From contig NZ_KB822586.1 of NCBI RefSeq assembly GCF_000364605.1, forward strand, positions 50,228 through 114,227: DNA of 64,000 nucleotides. Reading direction: 5' to 3'. This stretch comes from Nocardioides sp. Iso805N (GTDB lineage Bacteria; Actinomycetota; Actinomycetes; Propionibacteriales; Nocardioidaceae). The translations under genes and the position numbers were made by a program. The notes below the pieces were generated by a model. That model did no database searches. It was not told the DNA's origin and was given only the letters and a program-made list of their open reading frames with translations. Positions 1 through 6,942 of the stretch are shown here, in pieces (positions within the stretch are counted from its first letter, which is position 1; each line of letters begins with the position of its first letter).

Positions 1-2
1 AG

Positions 3-323
3 GAGGACCGGTCGCTGCGGCGCCTGGGGTTCTGGGTGACGGGCATCGGCATCTATCTGGGCTGGAGCCTGACGACGTTCCTCGGCGCGCTGGCGGGCAA
101 CGCCCTCGGCGATCCGAAGCAGTTCGGTCTGGACGCCGCCGCGTCTGCCGCCTTCATGGGACTGCTGTGGCCGCGGCTGCGGGCCCGTGAGCCGGTCGCG
201 ATAGCGATCGTCGCCGCCGTCGTCACCGCCGCACTGGTTCCGGCCGTCCCGCAGGGCATCCCCGTCCTCGCCGCGGCTGCCGTGGGTGCGGTCATCGCGT
301 GGGTCTGGCCGGGCGCACGATGA
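3..323 (+). CDS. azlC: AzlC-family branched-chain amino acid exporter subunit (5' truncated by window edge)
   Basis: This is the C-terminal part (about 106 residues) of an AzlC-type inner-membrane protein, the large subunit of the AzlCD branched-chain amino acid exporter. The frame is open from base 3, so the true start lies outside the window; the GTG at 36 is internal. The visible piece has a hydrophobic segment beginning LGWSLTTFLGALAG, a short basic loop (RLRAREP) and two further Ala/Val-rich membrane segments, as in AzlC C-termini. Its stop overlaps the start of the following azlD by four bases (ATGA), the usual coupled arrangement. Transported substrates are known for the family only and are not visible here. 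Confidence 0.85.
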   Translation, partial: EDRSLRRLGFWVTGIGIYLGWSLTTFLGALAGNALGDPKQFGLDAAASAAFMGLLWPRLRAREPVAIAIVAAVVTAALVPAVPQGIPVLAAAAVGAVIAWVWPGAR

Positions 324-631
324 GCACCTGGGCAGCGGTCCTAGCCGCATCCGTCATCGCCTTCGCCTGCAAGCTGGCCGGCTACTCCATCCCGCCCCGC
401 TGGCTCGCCCACCCGCGGATCATCCGGGTGACGGCGATGCTGCCGGCGGCACTGCTCGCGTCCCTGGTCGTGCTGCAGACGTTCTCCACCGGCACCCGGC
501 TGGTGCTGGACGCGCGCGCGGCCGGGCTCGTCGTGGCGGTGGTGGCCCTGGTGCTGCGGGCGCCGTTCATCGTGGTGGTCGTGCTCGCCGCTGGTACGGC
601 GGCCGCACTGCGCGCTGCCGGATGGGGCTGA
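320..631 (+). CDS. azlD: AzlD-family small subunit of branched-chain amino acid exporter
   Basis: A 103-residue, almost entirely hydrophobic protein with four predicted membrane segments, the size and composition of AzlD. The ATG at 320 was chosen because it gives an ATGA overlap with azlC and excludes an uncharged-poor N-terminal extension. AzlD partners AzlC to export branched-chain amino acids or analogues; that role is family knowledge. It is the last gene of the azlCD pair; a separate promoter-like box (TAGGGT at 685-690) follows before the next gene. Confidence 0.88.
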   Translation: MSTWAAVLAASVIAFACKLAGYSIPPRWLAHPRIIRVTAMLPAALLASLVVLQTFSTGTRLVLDARAAGLVVAVVALVLRAPFIVVVVLAAGTAAALRAAGWG

Positions 632-684
632 GGCACCCCGGGACACGCCCAGCCATGGCAACGGCGACCCGGCCCGATCGGGTC

Positions 685-726
685 TAGGGTGTGAGCACGC
701 AGCCACATGTGACGCTGGTCACATGT
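685..726 (+). promoter_or_regulatory. Putative -10 box and operator upstream of the APC permease
   Basis: TAGGGT at 685-690 looks like an actinobacterial -10 element. About 14 bp downstream lies an inverted repeat with 9-bp perfect arms, ACATGTGAC (705-713) and GTCACATGT (718-726), separated by GCTG. This is the right place for a repressor operator controlling the permease at 780. No convincing -35 is visible and no regulator gene is adjacent, so the regulator is unknown. Confidence 0.4.
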
Positions 727-779
727 CATGACGGCGGCTCGGGCGTCGCGGCCACACAGCCACGAGAGAGGAGCGGTCG

Positions 780-2393
780 ATGGGCGAGCAGGGACAGCAC
801 CGTGCGCCGGATGGAGCGGAGCACGACGTCGATGATGCACGACTGGCGAGCCTCGGTTACCAGCCGCAGCTGCGGCGGGTACTCGGACTCTTCGCCAACT
901 TCTCGGTCGCGTTCACCTATCTCTCGCCGATGGTGGGCATCTACTCGCTGTTCGTGCTCGGACTGGGCACGGGCGGTCCGGCGTACATCTGGCTCAACTT
1001 CATTCCGATCGCGGGGATGCTGCTGGTCGCGCTGGTCTTCGGCGAGCTCGCCAGTCACTACCCGGTGGCGGGCGCGCTCTACCAGTACTCCAAGTTCTCC
1101 GTCGGTCCCGGCTACGGCTGGTTCGTCGGCTGGTTCTACGGGCTCGCGCTGCTGATCACGGTCGCGGCGGTCGACACCGGCGTGGTCACCTACTTCGCCG
1201 CCCTGACCCACAACTGGTTCGGCTGGGGCCTCGATCCGACCAGCCACCTCACGATCCTGTGGATCACCGTGGCGCTCCTGCTGATCCAGACCATCCTCAA
1301 CATCACCGGTGCCCAGGTGATGGGCCGGGTCGCGCAGTTCGGCGTGTACGTCGAGATCGTCGGCACCTTCGGCATCGCCATCATCTTGGCGATCCACGGC
1401 TTCCACCACGGGCTGGGCTACCTGTTCTCGACGCAGGGGCAGACGCACGCGTCGGCCAACGCACTCGGGCTGAACTTCCACGGCAGCTGGCTGGGAGCGG
1501 CGCTGATCGCGGTGCTGGCGCCGGTCTACATCTACTACGGCTTCGAGTCCGCCGGCGACATCTCCGAGGAGACCAAGGACGCCGGCCGCCAGGTGCCCCG
1601 CGCCATGAGGCTCGCGGTGATCTGGGGCGGCATCGCCTCGATCGTGCTGACCGCGGCGCTGCTGCTGGCGATCCCGGGCGACGGAGCCAAGGGCGTCGGC
1701 GACGCGGTCGCCGGCGGGGTGCCGGCCATCCTGGGGCAGCTGCCGTCGGGCGTGCAGGACTTCCTGCTGCTGATGATCATCTTCGCGTTCTTCTCCTGCG
1801 GAACCTCGGTGCAGGGTGCCGGCAGTCGGCTGGCGTTCTCCTACGCCCGCGACAACGCGCTGCCGGGGTCGTCCTGGATCCGTCGGGTGCACCCTCGCTT
1901 CGGGACCCCGGTCAATGCCCTGATCGCCGGCGCGGTGGTCAGCGCGCTCTTCGTGCTGCTGGTCTTCGCCTCGCCCGCCACCGACAAGCACTTCGGCTTC
2001 ATCACCTACCCCGGCGGGGTCAACGCCCTGGTCGCGCTGGTCTCCTTCGGCGTCAGCGGCATCTACCTGTCCTTCCTGATGACCGTGATCGCCGCGGTGA
2101 TCGCCCGATCGCGCGGATGGGTGCCCGAGGGGCGGTTCACGATGGGGCGGTGGGGTCGGGTGGTGACCTGGCTCGCGCTGATCTACCTGGCCCTGATGCT
2201 GATCAACGTCGTGCTCCCGACCGGCGTGAGCTCTCCGCGCGCCTACTTCAACCTCGACTGGATCACCTTGGTGGTGATGTTCGTGATCGCCCTGATCGGC
2301 GCCGTGTTCTTCGCGGCGGTGCGACCTGATCGTGCGCTGCGCCGCCACCTGCACGACGGGCTGGAGGACAGCGGCGCGGAGCGCCCCAGCTGA
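780..2393 (+). CDS. APC-superfamily amino acid permease
   Basis: A 537-residue polytopic membrane protein of the amino acid-polyamine-organocation (APC) superfamily. About 12 membrane segments follow a hydrophilic N-terminus of some 35 residues. Typical APC features are the early FANFSVAFTYLSPMVGIYSLF segment, the conserved GELASHYPVAGALYQYSK stretch in the second and third helices, and ESAGDISEETKDAGRQVPRA, the cytoplasmic loop characteristic of the GABA/choline/amino acid branch. The ATG at 780 is preceded by GAGAGAGGAGCGG, a good ribosome-binding site. It probably imports an amino acid, amine or GABA-like compound; the substrate cannot be read. A strong hairpin follows the stop codon. Confidence 0.85.
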   Translation: MGEQGQHRAPDGAEHDVDDARLASLGYQPQLRRVLGLFANFSVAFTYLSPMVGIYSLFVLGLGTGGPAYIWLNFIPIAGMLLVALVFGELASHYPVAGALYQYSKFSVGPGYGWFVGWFYGLALLITVAAVDTGVVTYFAALTHNWFGWGLDPTSHLTILWITVALLLIQTILNITGAQVMGRVAQFGVYVEIVGTFGIAIILAIHGFHHGLGYLFSTQGQTHASANALGLNFHGSWLGAALIAVLAPVYIYYGFESAGDISEETKDAGRQVPRAMRLAVIWGGIASIVLTAALLLAIPGDGAKGVGDAVAGGVPAILGQLPSGVQDFLLLMIIFAFFSCGTSVQGAGSRLAFSYARDNALPGSSWIRRVHPRFGTPVNALIAGAVVSALFVLLVFASPATDKHFGFITYPGGVNALVALVSFGVSGIYLSFLMTVIAAVIARSRGWVPEGRFTMGRWGRVVTWLALIYLALMLINVVLPTGVSSPRAYFNLDWITLVVMFVIALIGAVFFAAVRPDRALRRHLHDGLEDSGAERPS

Positions 2394-2398
2394 GTGCA

Positions 2399-2432
2399 TG
2401 GGCAGAGGGGCACACGCGTGCCCCTCTGCCCA
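2399..2432. terminator. Bidirectional hairpin terminator
   Basis: Perfect 15-bp arms (2399-2413 and 2418-2432, left arm beginning TGGGCAGAGGGG) enclose a 4-base loop ACGC. It sits between the convergent APC permease and TetR gene ends, so it can terminate both. There is no U-tract, as is common for GC-rich actinobacterial terminators. Confidence 0.8.
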
Positions 2433-2478
2433 CCGCCGGTGGCCGAGGTGCGGGGGAGTGCTGGCCACGGGGCTGGGA

Positions 2479-3027
2479 TCACGGCGTGGCGATGAGGCGG
2501 GCGAAGACCCGCCGTACCTCGCCCGCAGGCGCCGGCTCGGTGGCGAGCATGTGGTGGATGACCATGCCCTCGATCAGGGCGTCGACACCGCGCGCCGTCT
2601 CGGGGTCGAGGAACCGCCCGAGGGTCGCTCGGCTCGCCTCCATCCAGCCCTGCGTCACCGTGCGGAGCTCGGGATCGCGGAGCGCCGCCAGGTAGAGCTC
2701 GAACGCGATCGCCCAGTCGGCCGGATCCGCCCCCGCGTTGCCCTCGACCAGCGCCGTCACCGCATCGAGCAGGCCTGCGCGATCGACGACGCCGGCGAAG
2801 TGCCCGGCGTACACCGTCGAGAGTCGCTCGGCATGCTGCGCGAACGCCTGTCGGCACAGGTCGTCCAAGCCGGCGAAGTGGTAGGTGAGTGACCCGAGTG
2901 GCACGTCGGCGGCCGCCGCGACCAGCCGATGCGTGGTCCCCGCGCGTCCGTGCTCGGCGATCACGGCGAGGGCCGCATCGAGGATGCGCCGCTTCCGGTC
3001 GGGATCGTATCGACGGGGGCGGGTCAC
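2479..3027 (-). CDS. TetR-family transcriptional regulator
   Basis: A 182-residue TetR/AcrR-type repressor. The N-terminal DNA-binding domain (about residues 6-52) reads RRYDPDRKRRILDAALAVI, a turn AEHGRAGTTHR, and the recognition region ADVPLGSLTYHFAGLDDL, close to the TetR consensus for YYHFxSKxxL. The remainder is an alpha-helical ligand-binding domain of usual length. The GTG start at 3027 was chosen because it lies 7 bp past the stop of the acetyltransferase gene and begins right before the HTH; longer readings overlap that gene. It probably controls the acetyltransferase and itself, perhaps through the palindrome at 3622-3635. The ligand is unknown. Confidence 0.85.
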   Translation of the reverse strand: MTRPRRYDPDRKRRILDAALAVIAEHGRAGTTHRLVAAAADVPLGSLTYHFAGLDDLCRQAFAQHAERLSTVYAGHFAGVVDRAGLLDAVTALVEGNAGADPADWAIAFELYLAALRDPELRTVTQGWMEASRATLGRFLDPETARGVDALIEGMVIHHMLATEPAPAGEVRRVFARLIATP

Positions 3028-3034
3028 CCGATCC

Positions 3035-3595
3035 TCACAGCTCCCGCACGACGCGGGCCGGACTGCCGACCGCCACCACGCCGGCCGGAAGGTCGCGGGT
3101 GACCACCGACCCGGCGCCCACGACGGTGTCGGCACCGATGGTCACACCGGGGCAGACGACGACGCCGCCGCCGAGCCAGACGTTGTCGCCGATGGTGATC
3201 GGCTCGGCCGCCTCCCACTTGTCGCGCCGCGGCCCGGGCTCCAGGGGATGGGTGGCGGTGAGCAGCTGCACGTTGGGTCCGATCTGCACGTCCTCGCCGA
3301 TGGTCACCGCGGCGACGTCGAGCACGACCAGGCCGAAGTTGGCGAACGAGCGCGCGCCGAACCGGGTCTGGTAGCCGTAGTCACACCGGAACGGCGGCCG
3401 GATCTCGGCGCCGTCGCCGTACTCGCCGAGCAGATCGCCGAACAGCGCGCGGATCTGTGCCGTCTCGGTCGGGTCGGTGGTGTTGATCCGGTGGGTCAGG
3501 CTCATCGCGCGGCGTGAGTCGGCCGCGATCTCGGGGTCGTCGGCGAGGTACAGGTCGCCGGCCAGCATCCGTTCGCGCATGGTCTTCTCACTCAT
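3035..3595 (-). CDS. maa: Maltose/galactoside O-acetyltransferase family (left-handed beta-helix)
   Basis: A 186-residue acetyl-CoA-dependent sugar O-acetyltransferase of the Maa/LacA type. The N-terminal maltose-acetyltransferase motif is present (MRERMLAGDLYLADDPEI), followed by hexapeptide repeats folding as a left-handed beta-helix. The catalytic histidine is the one in LLTATHPLEP, and the C-terminal coil ends GVVAVGSPARVVREL as in the family. The ATG at 3595 has no ribosome-binding site but is preceded by TACATT seven bases upstream, consistent with a leaderless transcript; an upstream ATG at 3613 is the alternative. It forms an operon with the downstream TetR gene. The natural acceptor sugar is not determinable. 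Confidence 0.85.
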   Translation of the reverse strand: MSEKTMRERMLAGDLYLADDPEIAADSRRAMSLTHRINTTDPTETAQIRALFGDLLGEYGDGAEIRPPFRCDYGYQTRFGARSFANFGLVVLDVAAVTIGEDVQIGPNVQLLTATHPLEPGPRRDKWEAAEPITIGDNVWLGGGVVVCPGVTIGADTVVGAGSVVTRDLPAGVVAVGSPARVVREL

Positions 3596-3601
3596 ATGTA
3601 C

Positions 3602-3607
3602 GAATGT
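3602..3607 (-). promoter_or_regulatory. Putative leaderless -10 box (TACATT) of the maa-tetR operon
   Basis: On the minus strand TACATT is followed by exactly seven bases and then the ATG at 3595. This fits a sigma-A-type -10 element whose transcript starts at the start codon, and no Shine-Dalgarno sequence is present. Confidence 0.45.
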
Positions 3608-3621
3608 ACGCATGAGTGGAT

Positions 3622-3635
3622 GTTGACGCGTCAAC
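3622..3635. promoter_or_regulatory. 14-bp perfect palindrome, candidate TetR operator
   Basis: GTTGACGCGTCAAC is a perfect palindrome lying 27-40 bases upstream of the maa start, overlapping where the -35 region would be and also the stop codon of the next gene. Length and position suit a TetR operator. Binding by the TetR protein encoded two genes downstream is an inference. Confidence 0.45.
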
Positions 3636-5382
3636 GCGGGAGCTCACCGATCACCGGTCGGCCGAAGTGATAGCCCTGGCCGAGGTCGTAGCCGAGCTTG
3701 CACAGCACATCCGCCTGGTGAGCGGTCTCGATCCGCTCGGCCACCAGCCGCACGTCGAGGCTGCGTCCGATGCTGACGATGGCCTCCAGGATGGGAGCCT
3801 CGTCCGAGTCGTCACGGATCGCGCTGATCAGCGCGCCGTCGATCTTCATCACGTCGAGCGGCAGCTGCTCGAGCCGACGCAGCGAGGAGTAGCCGGACCC
3901 GAAGTCGTCGATGGCGATGAGTACGCCGCGCTCGCGCAGGGCACGCAGGTTGGTCAGCACCTGCGGCTGCTCGTCGTCGAAGGCGCCCTCGGTGACCTCC
4001 AGGATCAGGAGATCGCCCGGCATCGACCACTCGTCCAGCGTGGCCGTCACCATCGCCGCGTAGTCCGGGCTGCGCAGCTCCACCGCGGAGGCGTTGACGC
4101 CGACCGAGCGTCGCGGCCCGTCGGTGGTCATGACGGCCTGGCAGACGGTGGCCAGGGACCACGCGCCGAGCGAGCGGATCGCGCCGGTCCGCTCGGCCTG
4201 GGGGATGAACTGGTCCGGCATGACCAGTCCCTTCTGGGGATGCTGCCAGCGGGCCAGCGCCTCGCAGCCGATCACCTCGCCGGTGGTCAGGCGCACGACC
4301 GGCTGGTAGGCCAGCACCAGCTCGCCGGCCGCGATCGCCGCCTCGAGCTCGCTGGCGGCGCGGAGCGGATCGCCGTAGGCGACCGTCCGGTCGCGCCCGG
4401 TCATCTTGGCCTCGTAGAGCGCGACGTCGGCGCGGTTGATCAGCACCGAGCCGGAGTCGCCCGCCGTCCAGGCAGCCACGCCGACCGAGACGGTGACGTC
4501 GTCCGGCGCCCGGCTGCGCAGGTGGTCGGCGAGGTCCGCGGCCTGACCGAGGGTGGTGTCGGGAAGGAGCAGCGCGAACTCGTCTCCGCCGTACCGGGCG
4601 AGGGTGGCGGTCTGCGGGAGCGACTGCCCCCAGGTGCGGGCGCACGCGATCAGCAGCCGGTCGCCGGCGGGATGGCCTGCGGTGTCGTTGATCTGCTTGA
4701 AGCGGTCGACGTCGAGGACCGCGAGGGAGACCTTGCGCCCGTCGCGGTCGGCTCCGTGCAGCACCTCCTCGAGCCGTCGGTCGAAGCCGCGGCGGCTGGT
4801 GAGCCCGGTGAGGAAGTCCTGGTCGGCCGCACTGGCGGCGCGTGCCAGCCAGGCGACCACGACGGTCGTCCCGATCGTGCAGCCCTGGATGAGCACGATC
4901 GCACCGGCCGTGATGCCCACCGACGCCAGGCAGATCGTGCAGGCCGTCTCCGTGATCACCACGTGGACGAGTGCCTGCCAGAGCGGGAAGAGGAAGACCG
5001 CGTTGATCGTGACGAACAGGAACGGCATGCTCAGCGCGATCGATGCCGGGTCGCCGTGGCCCAGCAGGACGAGCCCGCAGATGAGTCCGGTGCCGGCCAC
5101 GAGGACCAGGTGGTAGGCGCCACGCGGCAATCGGCGTCCGATCGCGATGATGATCAGGCCGATCGCGACGGCCACCACCGCGATCGTGACGACGCTGCGG
5201 TCGTCGACGCGATCGGATCCGAGCCCTGCGGCGGCGGCGACCAGGAGGATGGTGCCACCGAGGAGGTAGAGGCTCCCGCCCGTCCAGCGCAGCACGTTGA
5301 TGGTCGCCACGGACGGGGCATCGCGCCACGCCCGGCTGCGGGCGACGGCGGTGGGGCCCAGGAAGCGGCGCTCGAGGTCCAT
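3631..5382 (-). CDS. Membrane-bound GGDEF-EAL cyclic-di-GMP protein
   Basis: A 583-residue protein with about six membrane segments (residues 30-185), a GGDEF domain (190-335) and an EAL domain (345-583), predicted to make and/or degrade cyclic di-GMP at the membrane. The diguanylate cyclase signature RYGGDEF is intact (265-269). The EAL phosphodiesterase residues are also all visible: EAL at 374-376, N430, E462 in LEVTEG, DDFGSGYSS at 492-500, K513, the Glu of AERIET and the Gln of GQGYHF. No RxxD inhibitory site precedes GGDEF, so feedback inhibition is unlikely. Both domains may be active. The ATG at 5382 has no ribosome-binding site; the adjoining GTG at 5385 is six bases after GACACT and could be a leaderless start. 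Confidence 0.88.
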   Translation of the reverse strand: MDLERRFLGPTAVARSRAWRDAPSVATINVLRWTGGSLYLLGGTILLVAAAAGLGSDRVDDRSVVTIAVVAVAIGLIIIAIGRRLPRGAYHLVLVAGTGLICGLVLLGHGDPASIALSMPFLFVTINAVFLFPLWQALVHVVITETACTICLASVGITAGAIVLIQGCTIGTTVVVAWLARAASAADQDFLTGLTSRRGFDRRLEEVLHGADRDGRKVSLAVLDVDRFKQINDTAGHPAGDRLLIACARTWGQSLPQTATLARYGGDEFALLLPDTTLGQAADLADHLRSRAPDDVTVSVGVAAWTAGDSGSVLINRADVALYEAKMTGRDRTVAYGDPLRAASELEAAIAAGELVLAYQPVVRLTTGEVIGCEALARWQHPQKGLVMPDQFIPQAERTGAIRSLGAWSLATVCQAVMTTDGPRRSVGVNASAVELRSPDYAAMVTATLDEWSMPGDLLILEVTEGAFDDEQPQVLTNLRALRERGVLIAIDDFGSGYSSLRRLEQLPLDVMKIDGALISAIRDDSDEAPILEAIVSIGRSLDVRLVAERIETAHQADVLCKLGYDLGQGYHFGRPVIGELPR

Positions 5383-5432
5383 CACCGGGTCAGTGTCCCA
5401 GTGCGAGGGCGAGGATGTGCGGGAAACCGCTG

Positions 5433-5960
5433 TCAGCTGAGCGTGGCGATGACCGCCGTACCGCCGTCCCAGGTGGCGGTGAGTCGCGCACCGGCAGTGT
5501 CCTGCTCGGCGAGCTCGGTCACGATCACGGGTACGGCGCCGGCCGGGGCCGGCTGGCCCGCGACGGTGGCGATCCTGACCGTGGGCTCGCGGGTGTCGAG
5601 GTGCTCGGCACCGTCCCACACCTCCTCCTCGGCCTGTGACTGCTGGCCGCGCAGTGCGCGTCCGAAGCAGCCGCGAGCGACCGGGTCGCCGAGCCCGTCG
5701 TAGACCCAGCGGGTGCCGAGCACGCTGTGCTCCATCGTGCAGGCCAGGTGCTCCTCGGCGCCGTCGAGCGGCGTGCCGCGGTAGGTCAGGACGGCGTGCC
5801 TCGTCGCACCGCCGACGGTGAGGATGAAGCCCTCGACGCCGACCTCGCCGTCCGGGTCGTCGAACCGGTAGGCGCCCCGCACCGTCACCGGCGCGCCGAG
5901 GATGCGCTCGAGGACCTCGCCCTTGGTCGGGCTGATCGTGGCCTTGTGGATGACCGCCAT
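5433..5960 (-). CDS. Maltokinase N-cap-like protein (CG0192 type), function unknown
   Basis: A 175-residue protein beginning MAVIHKATISPTKGE, the opening of the N-terminal cap domain found on actinobacterial maltokinases (Pep2/Mak) and on stand-alone CG0192-type proteins. No kinase domain follows, so it is not itself a maltokinase. The rest is beta-rich with a single GRALRGQQSQAEEE helix region. The ATG at 5960 is preceded by TACAGT and seven bases, with no ribosome-binding site, suggesting leaderless expression. No glycogen or trehalose gene is near, so a role in alpha-glucan metabolism is only a hint. Confidence 0.6.
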   Translation of the reverse strand: MAVIHKATISPTKGEVLERILGAPVTVRGAYRFDDPDGEVGVEGFILTVGGATRHAVLTYRGTPLDGAEEHLACTMEHSVLGTRWVYDGLGDPVARGCFGRALRGQQSQAEEEVWDGAEHLDTREPTVRIATVAGQPAPAGAVPVIVTELAEQDTAGARLTATWDGGTAVIATLS

Positions 5961-5967
5961 GCCGGCA

Positions 5968-5973
5968 ACTGTA
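5968..5973 (-). promoter_or_regulatory. Leaderless -10 box TACAGT
   Basis: On the minus strand TACAGT ends seven bases before the ATG at 5960, the spacing expected when transcription starts at the initiation codon. Confidence 0.45.
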
Positions 5974-5992
5974 GCGGCGGGCCAGCAGACAA

Positions 5993-6041
5993 GAACCGTG
6001 GAGTGGGATGCGCACCTGGTGCGCATCCCACTCCACGGTTC
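5993..6041. terminator. Perfect 24-bp-arm hairpin
   Basis: Arms of 24 bases (5993-6016 and 6018-6041, left arm starting GAACCGTGGAGTGGG) are perfectly complementary around a single central T at 6017. It lies directly downstream of the minus-strand repeat-protein gene ending at 6060 and upstream of the next gene's promoter, so termination is the simplest role. The near absence of a loop makes it unusually palindromic; it could alternatively form a cruciform. Confidence 0.7.
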
Positions 6042-6059
6042 GATGCGGATCAGCGGGCG

Positions 6060-6458
6060 CTACGTGGCTTGCGCGCGTCTCTTCAGCTCGGCCCAGGAAC
6101 CGCGCTGGCGCAGCGTCGCGCCGCTCGGCACGTCCTCCTGCGCCTTGGCCCAGGCCGCATAGCCAGCGAACGACCCCGTCGCGCCGTCGGCGGCCAGGTA
6201 GGCGGCGACGATGGAAAGCAGGTCCTCGTCGGACCAGCGCCGGCTCGTCGAGCGGGTTGCGTTGGCACTGAGCCCGGCAGCCTCGCAGGCACCACGCCAC
6301 GACCCGAACCTACGGATCAGCAGCGCCGGTGACGCGGCTATGTCGCGCCCGCGCTGCCAGGCGTCGTACGCGCCGTTGGTGAGGGGCTCGCCGAGCTCGG
6401 CGGCGGCTGCGCGCAGGCCGTCCAGCAGTTGGCCGTCGGAGAAGTCGGGGGTCCGCAC
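6060..6458 (-). CDS. Protein with two homing-endonuclease-associated helical repeats, no nuclease domain
   Basis: A 132-residue basic protein made of two related units of about 60 residues: residues 5-57, ending RFGSWRGACEAAGL, and residues 71-130, with a similar Trp-Asp-Leu start and GSWAELKRRA end. These match the helical repeats often attached to HNH or homing endonucleases, which are thought to bind DNA. No HNH, GIY-YIG or LAGLIDADG motif is present, so nuclease activity should not be assumed. The GTG at 6458 was chosen because TACGGT lies six bases upstream; the frame stays open to an ATG at 6518. Confidence 0.6.
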   Translation of the reverse strand: MRTPDFSDGQLLDGLRAAAAELGEPLTNGAYDAWQRGRDIAASPALLIRRFGSWRGACEAAGLSANATRSTSRRWSDEDLLSIVAAYLAADGATGSFAGYAAWAKAQEDVPSGATLRQRGSWAELKRRAQAT

Positions 6459-6464
6459 AGCAGC

Positions 6465-6470
6465 ACCGTA
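6465..6470 (-). promoter_or_regulatory. Leaderless -10 box TACGGT
   Basis: Minus-strand TACGGT followed by six bases and the GTG at 6458; no Shine-Dalgarno sequence. It supports the shorter start for the repeat protein. Confidence 0.4.
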
Positions 6471-6518
6471 GACGATCCGAACCCGAGGACGAGGGCACAT
6501 GTCGGGCACCATGGGCAC

Positions 6519-6872
6519 GTGCCCCCCGTGATTGAACCGCCGAACTCCGTGCTCCTCGTCGTCGGCCGGGAGGAGTTCACGCCGCCGCAGTCATTCGGCG
6601 GAGCGACCTGCGCGGCGACCGGCGACTGCGTCGCGATCGGGGTGGTCCGTGGCGCTCCGGTGCGCATCAGCTTCGTGGCCGAGCCGCAGGATGACAGCTT
6701 GATCCGGCTCGGCGACTTCACCCTCGAGACCGAGGGCATGGTCTCGATCCGCGATGTCTACCACCGCGAGCAGGAGTCGATCGGCGTCACGGCCGGCGCC
6801 GTCTCGCTGGTGGTGTGGGTCGACGACGACCAGGAGCCGGGCGAGGTGCTGGTCGAAATCCGCGAGATCTGA
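6519..6872 (+). CDS. Uncharacterised 117-residue protein
   Basis: I do not recognise this family. The reading begins at GTG 6519 (an alternative GTG is at 6528) and encodes a soluble, acidic, beta-rich small protein. It has two cysteines close together (TCAATGDC, about residues 30-37), a run of short strands, and an acidic tail containing VDDDQEPGEV. There is no signal peptide or membrane segment. It is divergent from the repeat-protein gene and precedes a membrane-protein gene by 70 bp. Third-position GC is typical of the window, which supports it being a real gene. Confidence 0.5.
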   Translation: MPPVIEPPNSVLLVVGREEFTPPQSFGGATCAATGDCVAIGVVRGAPVRISFVAEPQDDSLIRLGDFTLETEGMVSIRDVYHREQESIGVTAGAVSLVVWVDDDQEPGEVLVEIREI

Positions 6873-6942
6873 CGCTGCGCACTGGTAGCGTCCAGCTGCC
6901 GCGTGACGCGCGACGCGGAACCGACGAGAGGGTCTGGCAGCG

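Noticed and set aside
726..2468. Antisense frame of 580 codons under the APC permease
   Set aside because: His/Arg/Asp/Gln-rich composition typical of a shadow of a membrane-protein gene; the sense gene has all APC motifs.
6060..6518. HNH endonuclease call for the repeat protein
   Set aside because: Only the associated repeats are present; no HNH catalytic residues.
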